A DNA stretch of 64,000 nucleotides, from NCBI RefSeq assembly GCF_028826155.1, contig NZ_JAQGPN010000001.1, positions 4,283,501 to 4,347,500 of the forward strand, written 5' to 3'. This DNA comes from Mesorhizobium shangrilense (GTDB lineage Bacteria > Pseudomonadota > Alphaproteobacteria > Rhizobiales > Rhizobiaceae). The notes under the pieces are model-generated. The model did not search any database. It was given only the letters and a program-made list of their open reading frames with translations, and had not been told where the DNA came from. The translations under genes were made by a program, and so were the position numbers. This document shows, piece by piece, positions 29,894 through 39,328 of the stretch. Each line of letters begins with the position of its first letter. Position 1 is the first letter of the stretch.

Positions 29894-30712
29894 CTACGCC
29901 CGCTGGGCGGCCTGTTCGTCGCGCTGCCGCTGGATTTCGCGGCGCTTGTTGACGATGGACGCCGCGATGACCCCAACCGCCACGATGGCGATGAGGATGG
30001 TGCATGCGGCATTGATCTCGGGCGTGACGCCGAGGCGCACCTGACTGTAGATCTTCATAGGCAGCGTGGTGGCGCCCGGCCCCGAGGTGAAGCTAGCGAT
30101 CACCAGATCGTCAAGCGACAGGGTGAAGGCAAGCATCCAGCCCGACACGATCGCCGGCAGGATGACCGGGAGGGTCACCTGGAAGAAGGTTTTTGCGGGC
30201 GGCGCGCCGAGATCCATCGCGGCCTCCTCAATGGAACGGTCGAACGTCATCAGCCGCGACTGCACCACCACCGCCACGAAGCACATGGTGAAGGTGATGT
30301 GGGCGAGCGTTACGGTCAGGAAGCCGCGATCTAGGCCGATCGCCACGAACAGCAGCAACAGCGACAGGCCGGTGATGACCTCCGGCATGACCAGCGGCGC
30401 AAACACCATGCCGGAGAACAGCACCCTGCCCCGGAAGCGCGTGTAGCGGGTCAAGGCAAGGGCGGCGAGCGTGCCGAGAACGGTTGCGACCGTCGCCGAG
30501 AAGAAGGCGACGCGCAGCGTCACCCAGGCGGCGTCCATCAGACCCTGGTTGTTGAACAGCTCGTAGTACCATTTGGTCGAGAAGCCGCCCCAGACGGTCA
30601 CCAGCTTCGACTCGTTGAACGAGAAGACCACCAGGAGAACGATCGGCAGGTACAGGAAGGCAAAGCCCAGCACGATCGAGACGATGTTGAAGCGGGTCCA
30701 GGTCGCGTTCAT
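29894..30712 (-). CDS. potI: Putrescine/polyamine ABC transporter permease
   Basis: A 272-residue inner-membrane protein with six hydrophobic segments and the BPD_transp_1 EAA loop (EEAAMDLGAPPAKTFFQVTL, about residues 165-185). It is the second permease of a PotFGHI-type importer and lies 5 bases after potH in the same direction. The C-terminal basic tail (KRREIQRQRDEQAAQ) is cytoplasmic. PotI versus PotC is decided by the neighbouring PotF-like binding protein and the puu catabolic genes nearby, which point to putrescine. Confidence 0.9.
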   Translation of the reverse strand: MNATWTRFNIVSIVLGFAFLYLPIVLLVVFSFNESKLVTVWGGFSTKWYYELFNNQGLMDAAWVTLRVAFFSATVATVLGTLAALALTRYTRFRGRVLFSGMVFAPLVMPEVITGLSLLLLFVAIGLDRGFLTVTLAHITFTMCFVAVVVQSRLMTFDRSIEEAAMDLGAPPAKTFFQVTLPVILPAIVSGWMLAFTLSLDDLVIASFTSGPGATTLPMKIYSQVRLGVTPEINAACTILIAIVAVGVIAASIVNKRREIQRQRDEQAAQRA

Positions 30713-30717
30713 CGCCT

Positions 30718-31680
30718 CTAGCGTCCCTGTTCCTGCGCGCGGGCCTGCGCGTTCTGGAAGATCATGATCGGCACCACGAGAAGCAGGAGAAGGATTACCG
30801 CCACCGCCGACGACACCGGCCAGTCACGATTGGCGAAAAACTCGTTCCAAAGCGTCTTGCCGATCATCAGTGTCTGCGAGCCGCCGAGCAGGTCCGGAAT
30901 GACGAACTCTCCCACTGCCGGGATGAAGACCAGCAGGCAGCCTGCGACCACGCCGGGGAGCGAGAGCGGGAAGGTGATCTTCCAGAAGGCGCTGCCCGGC
31001 CGGCAACCGAGGTCCTGCGCCGCCTCGATCAGCGAGTAGTCCATCTTCTCGAGCGACGAATAGAGCGGCAGCACCATGAACGGCAGGTAGGAATAGACGA
31101 TGCCGATGAAGATCGCGGTATGCGTGTTGAGGATGACCAGCGGCGTGTCGATGATGCCGGTGGCAAGGAGCAGCTGGTTGAGCAGGCCCTCGGGCTTGAG
31201 GATGCCTATCCAGGCGTAGACGCGGATCAGGAAACTCGTCCAGAACGGCAGGATGACCAGCATCAGCAGGGTTGGCCGGATCGCGGCTGGCGCGCGCGCC
31301 ATGCCATAGGCGATTGGATAGCCGACCAGCAGCGTCAGGAAAGTCGCGACCCCTGCGATGATGACGCTCGACACATAGGCGTTGAAGTAGAGCGCATCCT
31401 CGGTCAGCCACACATAGTTGTCGAAGGTCAATTCGCCGAGGCTCTCAAAGAAGTTGTCGAGGCCGAACACCGGCGTGTAGGGCGGCATGGCGATCGCCGT
31501 CGTAGACAGCGAGATCTTGAAGACGATGATGAACGGGACGAAGAAAAAGACCACAAGCCACAAATAGGGCACGATGATCACGAGGCGGTTGACCACCGCG
31601 CCCAGCACGGACGTCCGCGCTGACCCCTGCTCCGCAAGAGGCGTGGCGATCGAAGCGGGGGTCGCGGTGCTGCTCGCCAT
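30718..31680 (-). CDS. potH: Putrescine/polyamine ABC transporter permease
   Basis: A 320-residue permease with six membrane segments, the first preceded by a cytoplasmic tail of about 35 residues. The EAA loop IEAAQDLGCRPGSAFWKITF lies near residues 220-240. It pairs with PotI to form the channel of the polyamine importer. potG lies 8 bases upstream, indicating one transcript. Confidence 0.92.
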   Translation of the reverse strand: MASSTATPASIATPLAEQGSARTSVLGAVVNRLVIIVPYLWLVVFFFVPFIIVFKISLSTTAIAMPPYTPVFGLDNFFESLGELTFDNYVWLTEDALYFNAYVSSVIIAGVATFLTLLVGYPIAYGMARAPAAIRPTLLMLVILPFWTSFLIRVYAWIGILKPEGLLNQLLLATGIIDTPLVILNTHTAIFIGIVYSYLPFMVLPLYSSLEKMDYSLIEAAQDLGCRPGSAFWKITFPLSLPGVVAGCLLVFIPAVGEFVIPDLLGGSQTLMIGKTLWNEFFANRDWPVSSAVAVILLLLLVVPIMIFQNAQARAQEQGR

Positions 31681-31688
31681 CGTCGCTC

Positions 31689-32828
31689 CTAGCGGGTCAG
31701 AACGACGCCGGCGTCCGGCTTGAAGGATATCCAGGCCTGGTCGTTCCAGGTCAGCGGATCCTCGGTGACGCGGGAGGCATTCAGCGAACTCGTCTTGACG
31801 ATCTGCCCGCTCGGCAGCTTCACGTGATAGACCGTCATGTCGCCGAGATAGGCGATGTCGAAGATTTCGCCTTCGACCGCATTGACGTTTCCAGAGGGCT
31901 TTTTCGAGGAGACCGCAATCTTCTCCGGCCGGATGGCGAAAGCGACGTCGGCGCCGGCGAGCACATCCCGCCCGCTCTCGGAGAGGATCTTCGTCCCGTC
32001 GGACACGGAGATCTCGATGACGCTGCCGTTCGTCCCGGCGACCTTGCCCTCGAACAGGTTGATATTGCCGACAAAGCTTGCCACGAAGCGCGATCCCGGC
32101 GCCTCGTAGATTTCCGGAGGCGTCGCCACCTGCATCACCTCGCCCTTGTCAAGGATGGCGATGCGGTCGGCCATCGTCATCGCCTCTTCCTGGTCGTGGG
32201 TGACGACGACGAAGGTAAGGCCAAGCGTCTGCTGCAGATCCATGAGCTCGAACTGCGTCTCTTCGCGCAGCTTCTTGTCGAGGGCGCCGAGCGGCTCGTC
32301 GAGCAGCAGCACCTTGGGCCGTTTGGCGACCGAGCGGGCCAGGGCCACGCGCTGGCGCTGTCCGCCCGAAAGCTGGTGCGGCTTGCGCTTGGCAAACTGC
32401 GTCAGCTTCACAAGCTTCAGCATCTCGGCGACACGCTGTGCAATGTCGGCCTTCGGCATGCCCTCCTGCTTCAGGCCGAAGCCGATGTTCTGCTCCACCG
32501 TCATGTGCGGGAACAGCGCATAGGACTGGAACATCATGTTCACCGGCCGCCGGTAGGGCGGGATGCCACGCAGATCCTGGCCGTCGAGGAGAATGCGCCC
32601 CGCCGTCGGCTCCTCAAAACCCGCAAGCATCCTGAGCAAGGTGGACTTGCCGCAGCCCGATGCGCCAAGCAGGGCGAAGAACTCCCGCTCGTAGATCGAC
32701 AGCGAGAGGTTGTCGACTGCCGTGAAATCGCCGAAGCGCTTGGTGACGTTCTCGAAGGCGATGTACGGCCGGGCCTGGGGATCGGCCCACGGCGCGAACG
32801 ATCTGCGGATGCTGCCCAGCGATTTCAT
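31689..32828 (-). CDS. potG: Putrescine/polyamine ABC transporter ATPase
   Basis: A 379-residue ATP-binding subunit. Walker A GASGCGKSTLL (about 55-66), signature LSGGQRQRVALARS, Walker B VLLLDEPLGALD and switch VVVTHDQEEAM are all intact; the last 120 residues form a TOBE regulatory domain. It powers PotH/PotI. The gene is separated from potF by 61 bases that contain a perfect 13-bp stem-loop, which may lower its expression relative to the binding protein. Confidence 0.95.
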   Translation of the reverse strand: MKSLGSIRRSFAPWADPQARPYIAFENVTKRFGDFTAVDNLSLSIYEREFFALLGASGCGKSTLLRMLAGFEEPTAGRILLDGQDLRGIPPYRRPVNMMFQSYALFPHMTVEQNIGFGLKQEGMPKADIAQRVAEMLKLVKLTQFAKRKPHQLSGGQRQRVALARSVAKRPKVLLLDEPLGALDKKLREETQFELMDLQQTLGLTFVVVTHDQEEAMTMADRIAILDKGEVMQVATPPEIYEAPGSRFVASFVGNINLFEGKVAGTNGSVIEISVSDGTKILSESGRDVLAGADVAFAIRPEKIAVSSKKPSGNVNAVEGEIFDIAYLGDMTVYHVKLPSGQIVKTSSLNASRVTEDPLTWNDQAWISFKPDAGVVLTR

Positions 32829-32851
32829 GCGCCCTGTCCCTACCCCTTAGA

Positions 32852-32885
32852 ACAAGGCCCCGGCGCTCATTTGCCGGGGCCTTGT
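32852..32885 (-). terminator. Stem-loop between potF and potG
   Basis: ACAAGGCCCCGGC (32852-32864) and GCCGGGGCCTTGT (32873-32885) are perfect 13-bp arms with an 8-base loop, 4 bases after the potF stop. Only a broken T-tract follows on the minus strand, so it is more likely a partial terminator or 3'-end stabiliser that gives more binding protein than transporter. Confidence 0.6.
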
Positions 32886-32889
32886 CGGG

Positions 32890-33987
32890 TCACTGTCCCG
32901 TGACGATCTTCGTCCAGCTTCGCGTCACTAGACGCTGGGTCTTCGGATCGTAGGGCGATACGGTGAACAATTTCGAGAGGGTCGCCTCATCCGGGTAGAT
33001 CGCCGGATTGTCCATGATCTCCTTCTCGATGAACTGCTGCGAAGCCTTGTTGCCGTTGGCGAAGTAGACGAAGTTCGTCGCCTTGGCGGCCACTTCGGGC
33101 TTCATGATGTAGTTCAGGAACTCGTGAGCCTCAGCCACGTTCTTGGCGTCGGCCGGGATCGCCATCTGGTCGAACCACATCTCGGCGCCTTCCTTTGGCA
33201 CGACATAGTCGACCACCACGCCCTGGTCAGCCTCGGCAGCGCGATCGCGCGCCTGGAACACGTCGCCCGACCAGCCAACCGCCAGGCAGATGTCGCCGTT
33301 TGCGAGCGCGTTGATGTACTCTGATGAGTGGAACTTGCGGATGTGCGGGCGGATGGCCAGCAGAACCTCCTCCACCTTGGCGAAGTCTTCGGCGGTCTTC
33401 GCCTCCGGGTCCATGCCCAGATAATTGAAGGTGGTTGGGAAGATGTCAGTCGGAGAATCCAGCACGAAGATTCCGCAGTTGGCGAGCTTCGCGGCGTTCT
33501 CGGGCTTGTAGAGGACATCCCAGCTGTCGATCTTGTCGATGCCGAGGGCTTCCTTCACCTTGTTCACGTTGTAGCCGAGGCCGACGGTGCCCCACATGTA
33601 GTTGATCGAGTACTCGTTGCCCGGATCGTACTTTGCAGTGCGTTCGTTCACCACGTCCCACATGTTGGCGAGGTTCGGGAGCTTCGACTTGTCCAGCTTC
33701 TGGAAGACGCCGGCCTCGATCTGGCGAGACAGGAAATTGGCGGTCGGGACGACGACGTCATAGCCGCTGCTGCCCGCCAGCAGTTTGGTCTCAAGAAGCT
33801 CGTTGGAATCGAAGACGTCGTAAACGACCTTGATGCCGGTTTCCTTGGTGAAATCCTCGATGATCGATTCATCGATGTAATCCGACCAATTGTAGACGTT
33901 GACGACACGTTCCTGCGCGCCGGCGCCTATTGTTAGAAGCGCCGCGAAGGCGGTCGCGGTGGACAGCCGTATCAGGCTACGGATCAT
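32890..33987 (-). CDS. potF: Putrescine/polyamine-binding periplasmic protein
   Basis: A 365-residue periplasmic binding protein with a Sec signal peptide (cleaved near TIGAGAQERV), followed by NVYNWSDYIDESIIEDFTKE, the usual start of PotF/PotD proteins. Other family blocks are NYMWGTVGLGYN, CLAVGWSGDVFQARDRA and FLNYIMKPEVAAKATNFVYF. It captures putrescine or spermidine and delivers it to PotHI. First gene of the potFGHI operon. A perfect 15-bp palindrome lies 100 bases upstream and may be its operator. Confidence 0.93.
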   Translation of the reverse strand: MIRSLIRLSTATAFAALLTIGAGAQERVVNVYNWSDYIDESIIEDFTKETGIKVVYDVFDSNELLETKLLAGSSGYDVVVPTANFLSRQIEAGVFQKLDKSKLPNLANMWDVVNERTAKYDPGNEYSINYMWGTVGLGYNVNKVKEALGIDKIDSWDVLYKPENAAKLANCGIFVLDSPTDIFPTTFNYLGMDPEAKTAEDFAKVEEVLLAIRPHIRKFHSSEYINALANGDICLAVGWSGDVFQARDRAAEADQGVVVDYVVPKEGAEMWFDQMAIPADAKNVAEAHEFLNYIMKPEVAAKATNFVYFANGNKASQQFIEKEIMDNPAIYPDEATLSKLFTVSPYDPKTQRLVTRSWTKIVTGQ

Positions 33988-34086
33988 CGAAATCTCCTCT
34001 GTTTGCGCGCCCCGCCCCGGCTCTCAGAGCGATCCTTTGCGGCCGGGTATGTGGGCAAGCCTATTTACGATTCAGCATGCCGACAA

Positions 34087-34101
34087 GCACGAAAATCGTG
34101 C
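34087..34101. promoter_or_regulatory. Palindrome upstream of potF
   Basis: GCACGAAAATCGTGC has perfect 6-bp arms around AAA. It lies between the end of the EamA gene and potF, the only promoter space for the pot operon; a regulator binding site is plausible. Confidence 0.4.
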
Positions 34102-34140
34102 ACTGTCCACGACATACACGGATCAATCGCGGGACCGAGA

Positions 34141-35094
34141 TCAACGGGGCGCGGATAGGCCGATCGCCCCAGGCCTGGCGGGTTGCGACTGCCGCCGAAA
34201 CTCCAGTACGAGATAGATCAGCAGCGCGAGGAAGACGACCGATCCGCCGATCATGGTGCGGGAAGACGGCACCTCGGAATGAGCGAGCCACACCCAGATT
34301 GGCCCGAGTATGGGCTCGAAGGTGCCAAGAAGGGCCGCAAACGACGCGGGGATGAGGCGCGCGCCGGTGGCAAACAGGGCCAGGCCGAGGCCGAGATTGA
34401 TTGCGCCGAATGCGAACAGATACGCCATGTCGCGTGAGGAGACGGCAAAGCCGTCCGCCCGGCTTGCAGCGAACACGGCGGAGAAGACAACGGCGAGACA
34501 CATTGCCGGCGTCATGCGGACGTGCGCGAAACGGCGGGTGATCACCGTCGCCACCGCAAAGACGACGGCTATGAGCAGCGCCAGACCGTCGCCGATGGGC
34601 GAGACGTCCCCGGCGAACGAGTCCGACACCATGATCACGACGCCGATGATCACAGCGGCAATGGCGAGCCAGGTGGAGAGCCGGATCCTCTCGCGGAACA
34701 CCACCCAGGCGAGGAGCGCTGCAAAGAGCGGCCCGCCCGCCTGAATGAGAAGGATGTTGGCCACGGTGGTGTATTCCAGCGCAACCACGAAACTCGTGGA
34801 CGCGGTGGCAAGGCAGCAGGCGACGGCCAGCCCCGGCAAGCCCATGGCACGAACCAATTGCGCGGTGCCGCGGACGCCATCACGCCAAAGCATGAAGCCG
34901 ACGATGAAGACACCCGCCCAGACGGAGCGCCAGAACACCACCGTCCACGTGTCTCCCACCTCGATCGAGCGGGCGATGGCGCCGCCGAAGCTCCACAGCA
35001 GGGCCGACAGGAAAACGAGCAATGCCCCGACGCGCTCGCTGCCGACGGCGCTGACCGGCGGCATATTCGATGCGGCTGCGACGCGTTCGGTCAT
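34141..35094 (-). CDS. EamA-family (DMT) transporter
   Basis: A 317-residue inner-membrane protein with about ten hydrophobic helices in two EamA repeats (ALLVFLSALLWSFGGAIARS at the start of the first, INLGLGLALFATGARLIPAS in the second). Members export metabolites or amino acids; the substrate cannot be read from sequence. The ATG at 35094 was chosen because the 34 upstream codons lack the family pattern. It shares direction with potFGHI but is separated from potF by more than 150 bases. Confidence 0.82.
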   Translation of the reverse strand: MTERVAAASNMPPVSAVGSERVGALLVFLSALLWSFGGAIARSIEVGDTWTVVFWRSVWAGVFIVGFMLWRDGVRGTAQLVRAMGLPGLAVACCLATASTSFVVALEYTTVANILLIQAGGPLFAALLAWVVFRERIRLSTWLAIAAVIIGVVIMVSDSFAGDVSPIGDGLALLIAVVFAVATVITRRFAHVRMTPAMCLAVVFSAVFAASRADGFAVSSRDMAYLFAFGAINLGLGLALFATGARLIPASFAALLGTFEPILGPIWVWLAHSEVPSSRTMIGGSVVFLALLIYLVLEFRRQSQPARPGAIGLSAPR

Positions 35095-35280
35095 GAAGCA
35101 ATGATCTTCCGCAGAGTCGCGGGGCGCAGCGCGCCTGCCAGCGACAGACATCGTCTCAGGCAGGTAGCCCGCCTGCGTCTCCCTGCCATGATCCACAATG
35201 CTTTAGCGCTTGTGGCACCGGGCGGGCGACAAGGCTTGTGGGCTTTGCCCTGAGCTTGAGCGGACGCGTGGCCGGGCGCA

Positions 35281-36726
35281 TCACTGGAAGTCGAACGCGC
35301 TGAGCCCGGTCACCATCTCGTCGAGGCCGAGGGGCCGCGTAATCGGCGGTTCCGCGCGCGACAGGCAGCCAACCCGCTCGCACAGCCGGCAGGCCGGACC
35401 TACCGGCGTCGACGAAATCCCGGCCGGCTTGCCGCCGGGACCGGTTGCGGGCGGTAGGGCCGTGCCATAGACAATCTCGTCCTTGAAGCCGATGTCGCAG
35501 CCAAGGAGAAGCGCCGTGCGACGCGGCCGTTCACTGAACGCGCCCTGCGGCCCCTCCAGCGTGCGGGAGATTGTCAGAAACTCGGCGCCGTCCGGCAGTT
35601 CCACCGCATCGACCAGGATCTGGCCGGGCTGCGAGAAGGCGGCATGGACGCCGAGCTTCGGGCAGCCGCCGCCAAAGCGGCTTTGGGGAAAGCCCTGCGC
35701 GCCGGCCTTGCGGAAACGGTTCCCGGCATTGTCGACCTCGAGCATGAAGAACGGCACGCCGGACGCGCCGGTCCGTTGCAACATGGTGAGCCGGTTGGCG
35801 GCCTGTTCGAAGGAGACGCCGAAGCGCGCGCGCAAAACGTCGATGTCGTACCGGGTGCGCTGGGCGGCCGTCTGGAACGCGGCGTAAGGCATCATCAGGG
35901 CGTGCGCGGCATAGCGGGCGAGTTCGAATCGCGCCAACCGCCGCGCTTCGTCGGACGATAGTTTTAGCGCCTGTATCTCGGAGGCGATCGCCACCTGCAT
36001 GCGGACGAGGCAGGCCTCCATCGCGATCTCGCGCAACTGGTCGAAGGGCGACAGGCGCTCAGAGATGAAGAGGCGCTGGGAATGGCGATCGTAGCGACGC
36101 CGCCAGTTCGGCATGGTGGCGACCGGCAGCACCTTCACCACGATGCCGTGCTCCCGCTTCAGCCATGCCTTGAGCGCGCCCGACAGGTCGCCGCCGGGAT
36201 CAAGCAGCGTCGTGAAGGCCTCCGCCTCGTTCTCAATGCCGGCAAAATGGTTCGACCGGCGCTCGAAGGTCTCGCGCACCTCGTCTATGGGCAGGCGAGT
36301 CGCGGCAACCGCAGTCGCCCTGCCTTCGCGCGCCATGATCTCGGAAAGGTCGGAGAGACGGGCGACCTGTTCGCGATAGGCCCGGTAGAGCTTCACCATG
36401 GCCGCGGCAGCGTTCGGCGCGGCTTCGGCGATCTCGACCAACTCCTGGTCTCCCGGCAATTCGCCGGCGAGAAGGGGATCGGAAAAGACCTCCCTCAAGG
36501 CTGCCATCGAACCACCGGGCCCGCCCTGCAGTTCCTCCGGCTCGACCTTGTAGACGGACGCCAGCTTCAGAATGAGCTGGACCGTCAGCGGGCGCTGATT
36601 GCGCTCGATCAGGTTCAGATAGGACGGCGAGATGCCTAGGCCCTCGGCCATGGCAGTCTGGGTGAGGCCCTTGCCATTGCGGATACGCCGGATGCGGGGG
36701 CCGGCGAAGATTTTCTGTTCAGCCAC
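35281..36726 (-). CDS. RamB/ScfR-type XRE regulator with ImmA/IrrE-like domain
   Basis: A 481-residue regulator. Residues 8-65 form the helix-turn-helix (GLTQTAMAEGLGISPSYLNL, IERNQRPLTVQLILKL). The middle (about 160-310) is an IrrE/ImmA-like metallopeptidase-type domain lacking a clear HExxH, and the C-terminus is a DUF2083-type domain with a Cys-rich end (PACRLCERVGCLSRAEPPIT). This is the architecture of RamB of actinobacteria and ScfR of rhizobia; the former controls isocitrate lyase. Here it is divergent from aceA with 241 bases of shared promoter holding repeated TTTACA elements, which supports control of the glyoxylate bypass. Confidence 0.88.
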   Translation of the reverse strand: MAEQKIFAGPRIRRIRNGKGLTQTAMAEGLGISPSYLNLIERNQRPLTVQLILKLASVYKVEPEELQGGPGGSMAALREVFSDPLLAGELPGDQELVEIAEAAPNAAAAMVKLYRAYREQVARLSDLSEIMAREGRATAVAATRLPIDEVRETFERRSNHFAGIENEAEAFTTLLDPGGDLSGALKAWLKREHGIVVKVLPVATMPNWRRRYDRHSQRLFISERLSPFDQLREIAMEACLVRMQVAIASEIQALKLSSDEARRLARFELARYAAHALMMPYAAFQTAAQRTRYDIDVLRARFGVSFEQAANRLTMLQRTGASGVPFFMLEVDNAGNRFRKAGAQGFPQSRFGGGCPKLGVHAAFSQPGQILVDAVELPDGAEFLTISRTLEGPQGAFSERPRRTALLLGCDIGFKDEIVYGTALPPATGPGGKPAGISSTPVGPACRLCERVGCLSRAEPPITRPLGLDEMVTGLSAFDFQ

Positions 36727-36730
36727 GGGA

Positions 36731-36889
36731 TTTACACATCTTTACAACCCTGACGAATTTCGCCGACACCGAGCCGTTTTACAATCATGACAACTTTACA
36801 ATTGGGATCGGTCAAACTCAACACAGGTTTTCCCGATTGCACGTCCAAATTTGCCGATTTTCCTCGCCTCCTTCGCGCTGCAATGTAAA
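36731..36889. promoter_or_regulatory. TTTACA repeats in the aceA/RamB-like promoter region
   Basis: TTTACA occurs four times in one orientation, at 36731, 36741, 36778 and 36795, and once inverted (TGTAAA) at 36884. The first two are exactly one helical turn apart. A cluster of this kind between a regulator and its likely target suggests operator half-sites. Confidence 0.45.
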
Positions 36890-36967
36890 TTCTGTCACGA
36901 GCAGCGGCGAGAGATAACGGGCGTCCAAACTCAAGCAGCGTTTTTCTGAACATCGGAGAATTTCAAC

Positions 36968-38257
<1,290 letters not shown>

Positions 38258-38271
38258 CGGCCGCGTGCGGA

Positions 38272-38309
38272 CGGAGGACCGGTCACTCCCCTCGCGGGCC
38301 GGTCCTCCG
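38272..38309 (+). terminator. Stem-loop after aceA
   Basis: CGGAGGACCGG and CCGGTCCTCCG are perfect 11-bp arms around a 16-base loop, 14 bases after the aceA stop. No T-run follows, so it may stabilise the aceA message or attenuate read-through into the small gene downstream. Confidence 0.5.
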
Positions 38310-38359
38310 CCGAACATCCAATTGCCTGGAAACGCAGCAATTTTGAAAGGAGCAGGCAG

Positions 38360-38605
38360 ATGAACGCGCCCAAGACCCGCGTCAAGGAACGCGCAGACGA
38401 GCAGGCGTCGCTGATGACCGAGGACCAGCAGGCCGTGATCCGCATGGTGGCCAACGACCTTCACCGGCTCAACCAGGCAGTGATGAAGGCGGTCGACGCC
38501 GGGGTGTCGGTAGAGCTGGTTCGCTCGGCCCGCCACCATGGTGGGAACGGCAACTGGGGCGACCTGCTTATCCCCGTTATTGCGACCCAGACGAACAACA
38601 TTTGA
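38360..38605 (+). CDS. Small conserved-looking protein downstream of aceA
   Basis: An 81-residue protein with a good ribosome site (GAAAGGAGC, 7 bases before ATG). Residues 15-55 look helical (DQQAVIRMVANDLHRLNQAV, MKAVDAGVSVELVRSARHH), followed by a Gly/Asn-rich turn and a hydrophobic end. I do not recognise a named family. It follows aceA in the same direction after about 100 bases with a stem-loop between, so it may be co-transcribed at a lower level. Confidence 0.65.
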   Translation: MNAPKTRVKERADEQASLMTEDQQAVIRMVANDLHRLNQAVMKAVDAGVSVELVRSARHHGGNGNWGDLLIPVIATQTNNI

Positions 38606-38813
38606 TGCTGACAAGACATGGTCGTCGGCAGAGAGCCTCAGCCGACGGCCCATTCTCCGGCGACAACATGCAGGAGCGCCCTGCGAACGCCTTGCAAGTA
38701 TGAGTTGAGATTGGCCTGCCAGTCGGCTACGCATATGCCCGCATTGTCCGGGAGATCTCCCGGGAGGAACTGAAGCCGACGCGCGGGGCGCGCGCCTTCA
38801 CCTTGGGGAACGG

Positions 38814-39266
38814 ATGATCAATCCTCCTGCGGAGACTGAAAACTGTGAGCAGTCCCTGCATCCGAATGGACGGACGCCCGTCGAATCCATCCACGAACCG
38901 GTGCTTGTCGTCGGCAGATCGCGTGTCAATCTCGTCGTCGTCTCAAAGATCGTGCATCGCTGCGGCTTGAAGGCTGCGACTGTTTCGATCGAGGACGCCG
39001 CCGGTCATCTGATGACGAGGCGCCCGGGGCTGGTGGTTCTCGACGGGGGCGCGGACAATCGCGATTGCGATGTTCTTTTCGCACATATCGCCACTTATCG
39101 ACGGGCGAGCGAAGCCGGACTGCCCCGGGTCATCATGCTGTGCACCCGCAACGGCACCATCGACAGCCTGCCTCTCCCCTCGCTCGTGGACGAAGTCGTC
39201 AGCAAGCCGATCACGCCGGAACGCCTGCAGCCGGTCATAGATCGGCTGGCGCGCCGCCAAGCCTGA
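38814..39266 (+). CDS. Degenerate CheY-like receiver protein
   Basis: A 150-residue protein whose residues 28-148 follow a response-regulator receiver fold: VLVVGRSRVN (beta 1), LVVLDGGADN with the phospho-acceptor-like Asp, RVIMLCTRNG with Thr, and VSKPITPERL with the conserved Lys-Pro. The acidic pair that binds magnesium after beta 1 is absent (VVGRS instead of VVDD), so normal phosphorylation is doubtful. No output domain and no adjacent kinase. The start codon is ATG at 38814 after GGGGAACGG. Possibly a phosphorylation-independent or partner-binding regulator. Confidence 0.65.
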   Translation: MINPPAETENCEQSLHPNGRTPVESIHEPVLVVGRSRVNLVVVSKIVHRCGLKAATVSIEDAAGHLMTRRPGLVVLDGGADNRDCDVLFAHIATYRRASEAGLPRVIMLCTRNGTIDSLPLPSLVDEVVSKPITPERLQPVIDRLARRQA

Positions 39267-39328
39267 CCACTTCCCTTTCCATCTTGCTCATGGGTATAGT
39301 GGCCCATCTGCAACAATTCTGGTGATTG

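Noticed and set aside
38625..38655. CGTCGGC/GCCGACG hairpin considered as a terminator after the small gene behind aceA
   Set aside because: The stem is only 7 bp and no T-run follows on either strand.
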